A DNA stretch of 21,331 bases from S012-113 sp965368405 (lineage in GTDB: Bacteria; Bacteroidota; Bacteroidia; Cytophagales; Cyclobacteriaceae), in contig CBDUMS010000065.1 of the NCBI GenBank assembly GCA_965368405.1, positions 1 through 21,331 of the forward strand. Direction: 5' to 3'. This document shows, in pieces, positions 1-7,123 of this stretch (positions within the stretch are counted from its first letter, which is position 1; each line of letters begins with the position of its first letter). Under the pieces are notes generated by a model. It saw only the letters and a program-made list of their open reading frames with translations, was not told the origin of the DNA and did no database searches. The position numbers and the translations under genes are program-made.

Positions 1-887
1 ATAGACATCTGATCAGAGACAATCTGGATCTTGACTTCCTGGCTGGAATTACTTCCAATATTGTAAAGCATTAACTTACCTCCTTCTTCATAAACAATAT
101 CGCTGCTGCTATTACCAGGATAAGTAATATCGTAATCCTTGCTTTCTGTTAGCTGAGTATTTTGTTTAGATGCAATGTCATATTTCCAGATATTGTTTCG
201 TTTGTTAGGACCATTATCTGACATATAATAAATAGCATTACCTACCCACATTGGCATTTCATCGTTTGCGTTATTTTTTGTCACATTTTCGGTGGCCATG
301 GTTTCAAGATCGAAAACAAGGATATCAGGAGCTGTGCCGCCGCGGTAACGCTTCCAGTTTCTTGCTACCCGCGATCGATCGGTATAAGCTAATTTCTTTC
401 CATCTGCTGAGAATGATGCATACTCGCCATAAGGTACTGGTAATTTTACCGGCGATCCTCCATCAACGGCAACAGTATAAAACTGATTGAATCGCTGCCT
501 ACCACTTTCACGGGATGATGCAAATAAGACCGATTTGCCATCGGGCGTCCAACCCAATACCCTATCGTACATACCATGAAAAGTTAAACGCTTAGGAATA
601 CCTCCCATTGTGCTAATTACATAGACATCGCTATTGCCTTCGTAATTTGCGGTATAGGCGATGTGCATTCCGTCTGGTGAAAAGCGTGGGAAACGTTCTG
701 TTCCCGTAGGAGAAGTGAGTCGGGTTGCTGCGCCACCAGCCTTGGCCGCAATCCAAACATCATCGCCATAAGTAAAGGCAATATGAGAGTCGGACACGTC
801 AGGATCCTGAATTAGTTTCGCATCAATTTGGGCAAAGGCTCCAAGTGCGATGAAACTTAATAAGAGTAATGAGATTGGTTTTTTCAT
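1..887 (-). CDS. Tricorn-type protease homologue, S41 family (N-terminal part; runs off the window)
   Basis: This is an open reading frame of about 295 codons from the ATG at 887 to the window edge, so the C-terminus is missing. It starts with a Sec signal peptide (about residues 1-20, hydrophobic core LLLLSFIALG, ending in AFAQ), so the protein is exported. The rest is a beta-propeller made of TolB/tricorn-like repeats, visible as recurring FSPDG / WTPDG / FSADG blades around residues 69-73, 114-118 and 157-161. The segment FNQFYTVAVDGG followed by a KLPVPYGEYASFS stretch, and later GPNKRNNIWKYD, are typical of tricorn homologues of the S41 family. By family knowledge the missing part should hold a second propeller, a PDZ domain and the Ser protease core, which degrade peptides in the periplasm. 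Those parts cannot be seen here. A propeller-only protein or an S9 peptidase is less likely given the motif wording. Confidence 0.85.
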   Translation of the reverse strand, partial: MKKPISLLLLSFIALGAFAQIDAKLIQDPDVSDSHIAFTYGDDVWIAAKAGGAATRLTSPTGTERFPRFSPDGMHIAYTANYEGNSDVYVISTMGGIPKRLTFHGMYDRVLGWTPDGKSVLFASSRESGRQRFNQFYTVAVDGGSPVKLPVPYGEYASFSADGKKLAYTDRSRVARNWKRYRGGTAPDILVFDLETMATENVTKNNANDEMPMWVGNAIYYMSDNGPNKRNNIWKYDIASKQNTQLTESKDYDITYPGNSSSDIVYEEGGKLMLYNIGSNSSQEVKIQIVSDQMS

Positions 888-911
888 GGTAAAAATTGAG
901 TTAATGATTTT

Positions 912-942
912 CAAAATATCTTTCAACGCAGCTTATCGACAA
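912..942 (-). promoter_or_regulatory. Possible promoter of the tricorn-like gene
   Basis: On the minus strand a TATTTTG (918 down to 912) resembles the Bacteroidota -7 box TAnnTTTG but is one T short. A TTG lies upstream at 942-940, 21 bases away, where the -33 element belongs. The implied leader is about 20 bases. The match is imperfect. Confidence 0.3.
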
Positions 943-1103
943 GATGGCTGTTATGGGAAGACTTGATAAAAAAGAAGAATTAGTTGTAGCTTGAAATGCT
1001 AGCAAATTAGTGTTGGTTAGTAAATTAAATAATGCGCTAATCTATAATGCAGATATACTCACTATTTACGAATTGTAATCAAATGGGTTGTAAGAAATAC
1101 AAA

Positions 1104-1562
1104 CTATTTGCCATGGTGTAATTTAATTATGGCGCGCATTACATCTTTCTGACTTATTTGCCCCACCAGTTTGCCATTTTTCATAACCGGAAATCTTCGC
1201 AGACGCATACTTAGGAACATTTCCGCCAATTCGAAAATATTCAAATCAGGCGATACATATTTAACATCAGTTGCCATATAATCTCGAACATGACCCGATA
1301 GCGTAGGCATATTATTGTACTTGCCTTTAACTACCTGCTTAAGACAGTCACCCTCCGATATCACACCCACCAGATTATTATCTTTATCGATTACCGGTCC
1401 TCCTGAAATATTTTTAGCTAATAATAAATCCAGTACCTGGTCCATTGTTTGGTCAGGACTAAAGGTTACTAATCGGCGTGCCATATAGTCTTCTACAACT
1501 ACAGGTTTTACGATTGATTTTTTTTCCTTTACGCGTTCAACACCTTTATAACTCTTTACCAT
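1104..1562 (-). CDS. Stand-alone CBS-domain pair protein
   Basis: This 152-residue protein consists almost only of two CBS domains (about residues 23-82 and 92-150). The first contains VEDYMARRLVTFSPDQ and GGPVIDKDNNLVGVISEGDCL. The second contains VRDYMATDVKYVSPD and RRFPVMKNGKLVGQISQKDVM. Tandem CBS domains form a Bateman module that usually binds adenine nucleotides and acts as an energy or redox sensor, often on a partner protein. No effector domain, membrane segment or signal peptide is present, so it is probably cytosolic. The upstream stretch holds a good -7 box (1604-1597), and the gene seems monocistronic. The nearby hydrogenase genes are 4 kb away and not clearly linked to it. The partner is unknown. 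Confidence 0.9.
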   Translation of the reverse strand: MVKSYKGVERVKEKKSIVKPVVVEDYMARRLVTFSPDQTMDQVLDLLLAKNISGGPVIDKDNNLVGVISEGDCLKQVVKGKYNNMPTLSGHVRDYMATDVKYVSPDLNIFELAEMFLSMRLRRFPVMKNGKLVGQISQKDVMRAIIKLHHGK

Positions 1563-1596
1563 AAGGGATGAAGATATCGATTTATTCTGATTTCAG

Positions 1597-1604
1597 CAAA
1601 TTTA
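1597..1604 (-). promoter_or_regulatory. -7 box upstream of the CBS-domain gene
   Basis: TAAATTTG on the minus strand is an exact match to the Bacteroidota -7 consensus TAnnTTTG. It sits 35 bases before the ATG at 1562, giving a plausible leader of about 25-30 bases. No TTG was found at the expected -33 position. Confidence 0.4.
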
Positions 1605-1757
1605 TAAGGGGATGTAATTGCCCTTTAATCGCCTAAAAACTGTCTTAATATTATATGCTGTCTAGCATTGTGCGCTTAAAACAGTATTTATTCTGAATTC
1701 GTACGAACACGAAGGGCCCATATTTATTTACTGAATGAGCAATTCTATTAATTACCC

Positions 1758-1765
1758 TATTTTTG
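1758..1765 (+). promoter_or_regulatory. -7 box upstream of the PH-tail membrane protein
   Basis: TATTTTTG matches TAnnTTTG exactly and ends 34 bases before the start at 1800. The usual TTG at -33 is not present. The gap 1563-1799 lies between divergent genes and therefore carries both promoters. Nothing else was recognised in it. Confidence 0.4.
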
Positions 1766-1799
1766 ATATAAATCGAATGCCAAGGAAGGGTAAAATAGT

Positions 1800-2810
1800 A
1801 TGGATTACGCACAAAAGAACCATCTTAAATTAATAGCATTTTTTACGCCAATCGCTATTTGGTTAATCTCAATTGGACTAGCCGTTTCGTCGTTAGCTAG
1901 TGGCTCTCCTGTATTATTTACTGGAATTGTATATGACCTAACGCTAATTGCTCCGCTAGCCTACCTGGCACTTATATGGAATACCGAGATAAAGAGAATT
2001 ACTGCCGTGCCTGTATTTATTATTGGTCTCGTAATAGCCAATATAATCACCCCGGAACAGCAGAACTATCATCTTACCATCATTTCTAATTACCTTCTGC
2101 CTGTTGTTGAATTAGGCGTAATTAGCTTCATTATTATTAAGGTGCGTAAAATGATAAATGCCTTCAAGCAAAATAATGAAACAAGCGACTTTCTCATTAC
2201 CCTGCAATTAAGTGCTATCGAAGTACTACAGAGCAAGAAAATTGGGATGATTTTCACCACGGAGATCGGGATGATTTATTATGCTCTCTTTGCCTGGAAG
2301 CGGCCAAAGATAGAGGCAAATCAGTTTTCATCCTATCGCGAAAATGGCATAATTGCAATTTATATCGCCATTACCTTCGTGCTTATTGCTGAAACCGTTG
2401 GCTTGCATTTCTTGTTAATGAAGTGGAACGCAATTGTAGCCTGGGTTATATTCGGCCTTAGCATTTATACCGGTATTCAGCTAATCGGGCATACCAAATC
2501 CATGCTGCATCGGTTTACAGAAATCACTGCCACAAAACTACATATCAAATACGGACTCTTTGGCGACACCCAGATTGATTATGACAATATTCAGCGTATT
2601 GAACAATCAACAAATAATGTTGAAGATAAAAAGGTTCAGAAAATAGGGCTACTAGGTGAGATGGAAGGCCATAATATCATTATCTATCTCAGAGAAAAGG
2701 TTACCATAACCAAAGCATATGGTTTAACGAAAAAAGCGGATATAATAATGTTGCACCTCGATAATAAGCAAGAGTTCATTCATCAGATTGAAGAAAAGAC
2801 TCAATCTTAA
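1800..2810 (+). CDS. Polytopic membrane protein with C-terminal PH-like domain, function unknown
   Basis: This 336-residue protein has about six or seven predicted membrane helices (roughly residues 11-31, 38-60, 67-83, 97-115, possibly 150-165, 183-207 and 211-231). A soluble tail of about 100 residues follows. The tail opens with HRFTEITATKLHIKYGLFG and continues with an IDYDNIQRIE stretch. This 'value seen by the detector, then element to which it responds' wording is like bacterial PH (bPH) domains, in which a short beta hairpin precedes 'I.y..I..ie'. That resemblance is by eye only. No catalytic motif is visible. The start ATG at 1800 is supported by a purine-rich AAGGAAGGG just upstream and by the -7 box. 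It is followed 33 bases later by the peptidase gene, so co-transcription is possible. Relatives in the phylum are mostly annotated as hypothetical membrane proteins. Confidence 0.75.
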   Translation: MDYAQKNHLKLIAFFTPIAIWLISIGLAVSSLASGSPVLFTGIVYDLTLIAPLAYLALIWNTEIKRITAVPVFIIGLVIANIITPEQQNYHLTIISNYLLPVVELGVISFIIIKVRKMINAFKQNNETSDFLITLQLSAIEVLQSKKIGMIFTTEIGMIYYALFAWKRPKIEANQFSSYRENGIIAIYIAITFVLIAETVGLHFLLMKWNAIVAWVIFGLSIYTGIQLIGHTKSMLHRFTEITATKLHIKYGLFGDTQIDYDNIQRIEQSTNNVEDKKVQKIGLLGEMEGHNIIIYLREKVTITKAYGLTKKADIIMLHLDNKQEFIHQIEEKTQS

Positions 2811-2843
2811 TCTCAAATCGAACTTAACTAATTTAGAAATCCC

Positions 2844-3695
2844 ATGAAAACAATATTAACTATTGGTCTACTCATAATTACTACCTTCTGCTATGGGCAG
2901 CAACCCGAAGCAGTAACGACCGGTCCGGAGAAAGGATCGCTTTTGATCGTCGGAGGAGGAAGATGGAATCAGGATGTTCTCGAAAAGTTCATGGAGCTGG
3001 CGGGAGGAAATGAAGCTAATATCGTTGTTGTACCAACAGCAGGTGGAGGCAAAACTTATGATAACGACTTTAGAGGTGCCGAAATCTTTAGAGAGGCTGG
3101 GGCTAAGAAGGTTACCGTATTACATACCATAGATCGCTCTGAAGCAGATAGCGAGGCATTCAACACACCACTTAAGGAGGCTACTGCAGTTTGGTTCACA
3201 GGCGGACGGCAGTGGCGTTTGGTAGATTCATATAAGAATACAAAATCGGAAATAATGTTTAGAGAGGTTTTAGATCGAGGTGGAGTTATTGGCGGCTCAT
3301 CGGCTGGTGCAACGATTCAAGGCTCATATCTAGCCAGAGGAGATACAAAGAACAACCAGGTTATGATGGGCGACCATGAAGAAGGTTTTGGTTACGTATC
3401 GAACATTGCAATCGATCAGCATGTAATAGCGAGAAACCGACATTTCGATATGTTTAATATTCTGGAAAAAAGACCTGAGCTCCTGGGCATTAGTATTGAT
3501 GAAGGGACTGGTGTTGTGGTGCAAGGGGATAATTTCGAGGTGATTGGTGCAAGTTATGTAATAATCTATGATGGTAATTTTTGGTCCAGAGAAGGAAGTG
3601 ATCTTAAAATGTTGCCTCAGGAGCAATTGTTCTACTTCCTCAAGCGCGGTGATAAATACAATCTACGAGAACGAAAAGTAATTAGTAATGAATAG
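2844..3695 (+). CDS. Secreted cyanophycinase-like peptidase, S51 family
   Basis: This 283-residue protein begins with a signal peptide (MKTILTIGLLIITTFCYGQ), so it works outside the cytoplasm. The body is an S51 (peptidase E/cyanophycinase) fold. Visible features are LLIVGGG near residues 33-39, the glycine-rich VVPTAGGG near 62-69, the WFTGGRQWRLVD stretch near 117-128 and the nucleophile elbow GGSSAGA (150-156; Ser153 is the expected catalytic serine). The IDQHVIARNRH segment (190-200) and GISIDEGTG (215-223) follow. These match cyanophycinases, which hydrolyse beta-Asp-Arg dipeptides from cyanophycin, rather than the shorter peptidase E. The true substrate could be another isoaspartyl-type peptide. 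The stop overlaps the start of the next gene by 8 bases, indicating translational coupling with the SnoaL-like protein. Confidence 0.9.
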   Translation: MKTILTIGLLIITTFCYGQQPEAVTTGPEKGSLLIVGGGRWNQDVLEKFMELAGGNEANIVVVPTAGGGKTYDNDFRGAEIFREAGAKKVTVLHTIDRSEADSEAFNTPLKEATAVWFTGGRQWRLVDSYKNTKSEIMFREVLDRGGVIGGSSAGATIQGSYLARGDTKNNQVMMGDHEEGFGYVSNIAIDQHVIARNRHFDMFNILEKRPELLGISIDEGTGVVVQGDNFEVIGASYVIIYDGNFWSREGSDLKMLPQEQLFYFLKRGDKYNLRERKVISNE

Positions 3696-4071
3696 CTCCC
3701 CTGACGTAAATAAGGAAAATGCCATTGCTTTTTATAAAATGGCCTATGAGGGTAATCCAACAAAGGCTGTTGAATTATTTGTTGGAGACGAATATATCCA
3801 GCATAATCCATTGGTAGCTAATGGGAAACAAGCACTTATCGACTATTTCGATCGCATGGCGCATGAATACCCTAATAAGTCTATTGAATTTGTCCGCTCT
3901 GTGGCTGAAAAAAATATGGTAGCCCTCCATACCCATCAGGTTTGGCCGGATGGCGATGAATATGTAACGATGGATTTTTTTCGATTTGATGATAATGGTA
4001 AAATCGTAGAACATTGGGATGCAATGCAAGAAATCCCGAATGAAACCGCGAATGGGAATTCTATGTATTAA
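3688..4071 (+). CDS. SnoaL-like / NTF2-fold protein
   Basis: This 127-residue protein has the small NTF2-like cone fold signature: NKENAIAFYKMAYEGNPTKAV at the N-terminus, then YIQHNPLVANGKQALIDYF and the closing segment FFRFDDNGKIVEHWDAMQEIP. It belongs to the group often called predicted SnoaL-like aldol condensation-catalysing enzymes. Members bind small hydrophobic or polyketide-like ligands, and many have no proven reaction. No signal peptide is seen. The ATG lies inside the last codons of the cyanophycinase-like gene (8-base overlap), so the two are probably made from one mRNA. The functional link is unclear because one product looks exported and the other cytosolic. Confidence 0.85.
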   Translation: MNSSPDVNKENAIAFYKMAYEGNPTKAVELFVGDEYIQHNPLVANGKQALIDYFDRMAHEYPNKSIEFVRSVAEKNMVALHTHQVWPDGDEYVTMDFFRFDDNGKIVEHWDAMQEIPNETANGNSMY

Positions 4072-4142
4072 TTTATCGTATTTCGTTTATGGCTTTTGAA
4101 TTTTACCTTTATCTTAAAGATTAGTTTTTTAAAGGATTATTA

Positions 4143-5159
4143 GTGAACTGGAACAGATTTAAAACGCAATTAATTAAAATAAAGCAACTACCGATTCTGA
4201 TCCTTGTTGTTTTCGCTAGTTGTACAACAGAGGAGATTCCACCGGAAGTAAGGCTGAGTGTAAATGCATTTGAAACTTTAGTTCCTAGCGGGCTCCAAAA
4301 AGGCGCTTCGGTAGGCAAGTTGGTAGTACAAACCAACCAGTCGGGCATTGAGTTTTCCATCACCTCACAAATGCCTGCAGGTTCAATTATCATTGACCCC
4401 AGTTCAGGTATTATCAAAGTAGAAGATCCTACAAATTTCGTATTCACAAACAACAGCTCAATTATTGGAGAGGTTGAGGTAACCGCTGGAGGTGTTAAAA
4501 GAACTACCACCATTGCAATTACTGTCGATGAATTGAATGCATTTGATCATGAAGTAATCGGCTATTTTAAAGAAATAGCCTTAGGCTTTGAATTTGGAAA
4601 TGCTTCTGAAATTACCAGAAGGTGGGAGACTGATGTAAATATTTTTGTGGCAGGTGTTACTTCGCCGGCCTTATCTACTGAACTTAACCTGATTATCAAT
4701 GAATTAAATGAGTTAATATCTACTAACGTTCAGGTCAGAATAGTAAGTGATCAATCAGAGTCAAACTACTTTTTATACCTGGGAGATCACATAAGTTATA
4801 GTACACTTTATCCTGAAATCGCTTCTGCAGCAGTAAACAATTGGGGGTTATTCAGCGTATATTGGAATACAAGCCAAGAAATTATTCGCGCCAATATGTA
4901 TGTGGACACTGAACGTGCCAACTTACTCGAACAGCGTCATTTATTACGGGAGGAATTAACGCAGTCGCTAGGCCTCGCAAAAGATTCCGATCGGTATGAT
5001 AATAGCATTTTCAGTGGATCATTTAGTGTAAAAACCACCAATTACTCCGCTGTAGATGCAGAGTTAATTCGTCTTTTGTATCATCCGGACATGAAAATAG
5101 GGCTCGGCTCTGGCTCGGCAGAGACTGTTCTAAGAGCGATACTGCTCTCTGAAAAATAG
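4143..5159 (+). CDS. Lipoprotein with cadherin-like region and DUF2927-like domain
   Basis: The start is a GTG at 4143; no ATG is available before the signal sequence. Residues 13-26 form a hydrophobic signal followed by Cys27 (VVFASC), so it is probably a lipoprotein. The acidic CTTEEIPPE directly after the cysteine resembles surface-export signals of Bacteroidota lipoproteins. Residues about 35-130 look like a cadherin-type beta-sandwich (VGKLVVQTNQSGIEFSI, IDPSSGIIKVED). Residues about 137-338 resemble DUF2927: FKEIALGFEFG, ITRRWETDVNIFVAG, and HLLREELTQSLGLAKDSD followed by NSIFSG. DUF2927 proteins are considered likely secreted peptidase-like proteins because of the H..REE.TQ..GL region, but the activity is unproven. 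It is convergent with the hydrogenase operon, 22 bases from its end. Confidence 0.75.
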   Translation: MNWNRFKTQLIKIKQLPILILVVFASCTTEEIPPEVRLSVNAFETLVPSGLQKGASVGKLVVQTNQSGIEFSITSQMPAGSIIIDPSSGIIKVEDPTNFVFTNNSSIIGEVEVTAGGVKRTTTIAITVDELNAFDHEVIGYFKEIALGFEFGNASEITRRWETDVNIFVAGVTSPALSTELNLIINELNELISTNVQVRIVSDQSESNYFLYLGDHISYSTLYPEIASAAVNNWGLFSVYWNTSQEIIRANMYVDTERANLLEQRHLLREELTQSLGLAKDSDRYDNSIFSGSFSVKTTNYSAVDAELIRLLYHPDMKIGLGSGSAETVLRAILLSEK

Positions 5160-5181
5160 TAATTGTGAACGACTGGCCTTA

Positions 5182-5667
5182 TCAATCGGCTGAACTCTGC
5201 TCCTTCTTTTCTTTCACTCCAGAGGCCAAAAACTTTCGCTTAAAAAAGCTCACTGCTTTGTCCAGGTTGTTTATGGCTTGTGGCGATAGCCCTTCTTTTA
5301 ACCCCCATTGATGCCCTTGGATCTTTAAAACCTGAGATCCCGGGCGATTCTTATAAAGATTATTGCATAAGGCCATTACGGTACAAGGATTCAGCGCATG
5401 GGTAGAATATTCAAATCCAGCAACTGGATGACATTCCTCCAGCGCAAACCCCTTATCCAGCTTATTATTATAAGCATCTACAAAAACCACTTTTCTGGCT
5501 TTGCTCACGAGTTCTGCATCTTCTATATTAAGTTGGTAACGATAAATGAGTTCCCAGTCCGTATTTCGCTCTTTCTTGATTTCATCAAGGAACCGCCAGC
5601 CCAGGCCGTCGTCACTCCGGCCTGTATTGCCTATACCGATTAATAGATTTTTACTTGAATTTTTCAT
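5182..5667 (-). CDS. hoxW: [NiFe] hydrogenase maturation endopeptidase
   Basis: This 161-residue protein belongs to the HybD/HycI/HoxW family of proteases, which clip the C-terminal peptide from the large subunit after nickel insertion. The N-terminal motif LLIGIGNTGRSDDGLGWRF (8-26) is diagnostic. The nickel-sensing ligands of the family (Glu16, Asp62 and His93 in HybD) line up with Asp20, Asp64 (VFVDA) and His90 (STHALNP). The DDG form is typical of cytoplasmic group 3 enzymes. The start overlaps the end of hoxH by 17 bases, so it is the last gene of the operon and specific to this enzyme. The expected substrate site in HoxH (after His458) is present and uncleaved in the gene. No hyp genes are in the window. 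The symbol is given by context and family. Confidence 0.9.
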   Translation of the reverse strand: MKNSSKNLLIGIGNTGRSDDGLGWRFLDEIKKERNTDWELIYRYQLNIEDAELVSKARKVVFVDAYNNKLDKGFALEECHPVAGFEYSTHALNPCTVMALCNNLYKNRPGSQVLKIQGHQWGLKEGLSPQAINNLDKAVSFFKRKFLASGVKEKKEQSSAD

Positions 5668-7099
5668 CGATCAATTCTCCTTTGCTTGATACTAATTGAA
5701 TATGAAGGGGCATTTGTCCTAAAGCATGTGTTGCGCAACTTAAACAAGGGTCATATGCGCGTATCGCTATTTCTACCTGATTCAGCATCGACTCCGAAAT
5801 TTTTTCTTTCCCGGCTAGCTCATTAACGGCAACCCAGTTCACCGCTTTATTCATAGGCTCATTATTATGGGTTGTGGAGACAATTAGGTTGCATTTTGTC
5901 ACCATCCCGTAATCATCTACCTGATAATGATGGATTAGCGTGCCTCGTGGTGCTTCGATAATACCAATACCTTCATTTCGATGGGTTCCGGTGCGCACTA
6001 ACTCCGATCCAAAAATATCATCATCATGTAGGAGTTCTTTCATCATTTCTGCACAATGCAATAGCTCGATTAGTCGTGCTAAATGGGTATGAAGTGTCAT
6101 ATTATTGGGCATCCCATTCGTATATGCCATAAAATCTTTTCGCTCCTTTTCGGCGAGAGGTGTCGGAATCCTATCACAGACATTAATCCTTGCAAGAGGC
6201 CCTACCCGATTCCAGCCCTCCTCTTTACCAATATTCTTTAGGTATGGGAATTTAAGATAAGACCAAGGCTCTACAGCCTCAGAAAAATAATCAGCGTAAA
6301 GAAAATCAGGGATATCGTTAAGTGTGATATTTCCGTATCCATCAATTGCTCGTAAATTTCCATGGTATAAATCCATGCTTCCTTCACGATTTACCAGCCC
6401 TAAATGACCTGATGGATAAGCCGCAAAATCATCGACCCAATTTTGGTGAACCTTGTGGTATTCCTTCATAAAATCTATTATGTCAACCGACCACTGGATC
6501 ATTTCATCGATCGAAGGGATAGCTTCGCCATTTAAGAAATAATCTCTTTCTTGAGGCGATAGATTTTTATGTACACCGCCCGGAACGGCGGCTATACCGT
6601 GAATTTTCTTACCCGCAACTGTTTTAATTATTTCCTGTCCAAATTTCCGCATAAGTATGCCGCGCTTGGCAAGTTCTTTATCTTGAAGGGCAACGCCAAC
6701 AACATTGCGGAGCTCAACAGGATCTTCACTACCAAAAAGTAAATCTGGTGCAGCTAAATAAAAGAAGTGCAAAGCGTGAGATTGGAAGATCTGACCATAA
6801 TGTAACAACCTACGCAGCTTATGTGCCGTTGGAGAAAGCTCCTCATGATCGATACCTACAATCTGATCTACAGCTTTCGCAGCCGCCAGATGATGACTTA
6901 CCGGGCAAATCCCACACAATCGTTGTACGATCATGGGCACCTCCCAGTAGGCATGACCTTGAATGAATTTTTCGAACCCCCGAAACTCTACAATATGAAA
7001 ACGCGATTCTTCAATATTGCCTTTATCATCCATAGTAATTGTTACCTTGCCATGGCCTTCTACTCGGGTTACAGGATCAATAGTTATTTTCTTTGACAT
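5651..7099 (-). CDS. hoxH: NAD-reducing hydrogenase large subunit, group 3d
   Basis: This 482-residue catalytic subunit carries the NiFe(CN)2CO site. The N-terminal nickel motif is RLCGICPVSHH with Cys62 and Cys65. The C-terminal motif DPCLSCATH (450-458) supplies Cys452 and Cys455. After His458 a 24-residue tail starting ALGQMPL remains, the peptide that the neighbouring protease should remove. ITIDPVTRVEGHGKV at 5-19, the EFRGFEKFIQGH block and VEAPRGTL-like IEAPRGTLIHHY are characteristic of HoxH. Overall wording and length agree well with the HoxH of the soluble NAD-reducing enzyme of Cupriavidus necator as I recall it. It lies 24 bases after hoxUY and overlaps hoxW. It is cytoplasmic, with no signal peptide. 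All ligands are intact, so it is predicted functional. Confidence 0.97.
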   Translation of the reverse strand: MSKKITIDPVTRVEGHGKVTITMDDKGNIEESRFHIVEFRGFEKFIQGHAYWEVPMIVQRLCGICPVSHHLAAAKAVDQIVGIDHEELSPTAHKLRRLLHYGQIFQSHALHFFYLAAPDLLFGSEDPVELRNVVGVALQDKELAKRGILMRKFGQEIIKTVAGKKIHGIAAVPGGVHKNLSPQERDYFLNGEAIPSIDEMIQWSVDIIDFMKEYHKVHQNWVDDFAAYPSGHLGLVNREGSMDLYHGNLRAIDGYGNITLNDIPDFLYADYFSEAVEPWSYLKFPYLKNIGKEEGWNRVGPLARINVCDRIPTPLAEKERKDFMAYTNGMPNNMTLHTHLARLIELLHCAEMMKELLHDDDIFGSELVRTGTHRNEGIGIIEAPRGTLIHHYQVDDYGMVTKCNLIVSTTHNNEPMNKAVNWVAVNELAGKEKISESMLNQVEIAIRAYDPCLSCATHALGQMPLHIQLVSSKGELIDEKFK

Positions 7100-7123
7100 C
7101 GTACTTATTTTTAATTGTTCCGA

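Noticed and set aside
5160..5181. Bidirectional terminator between the convergent lipoprotein and hydrogenase operons
   Set aside because: Only 22 bases, with no stem or T-run visible.
5398..5643. 81-codon plus-strand frame opposite the hoxW-type protease
   Set aside because: Antisense shadow of a well-supported gene, with no family match.
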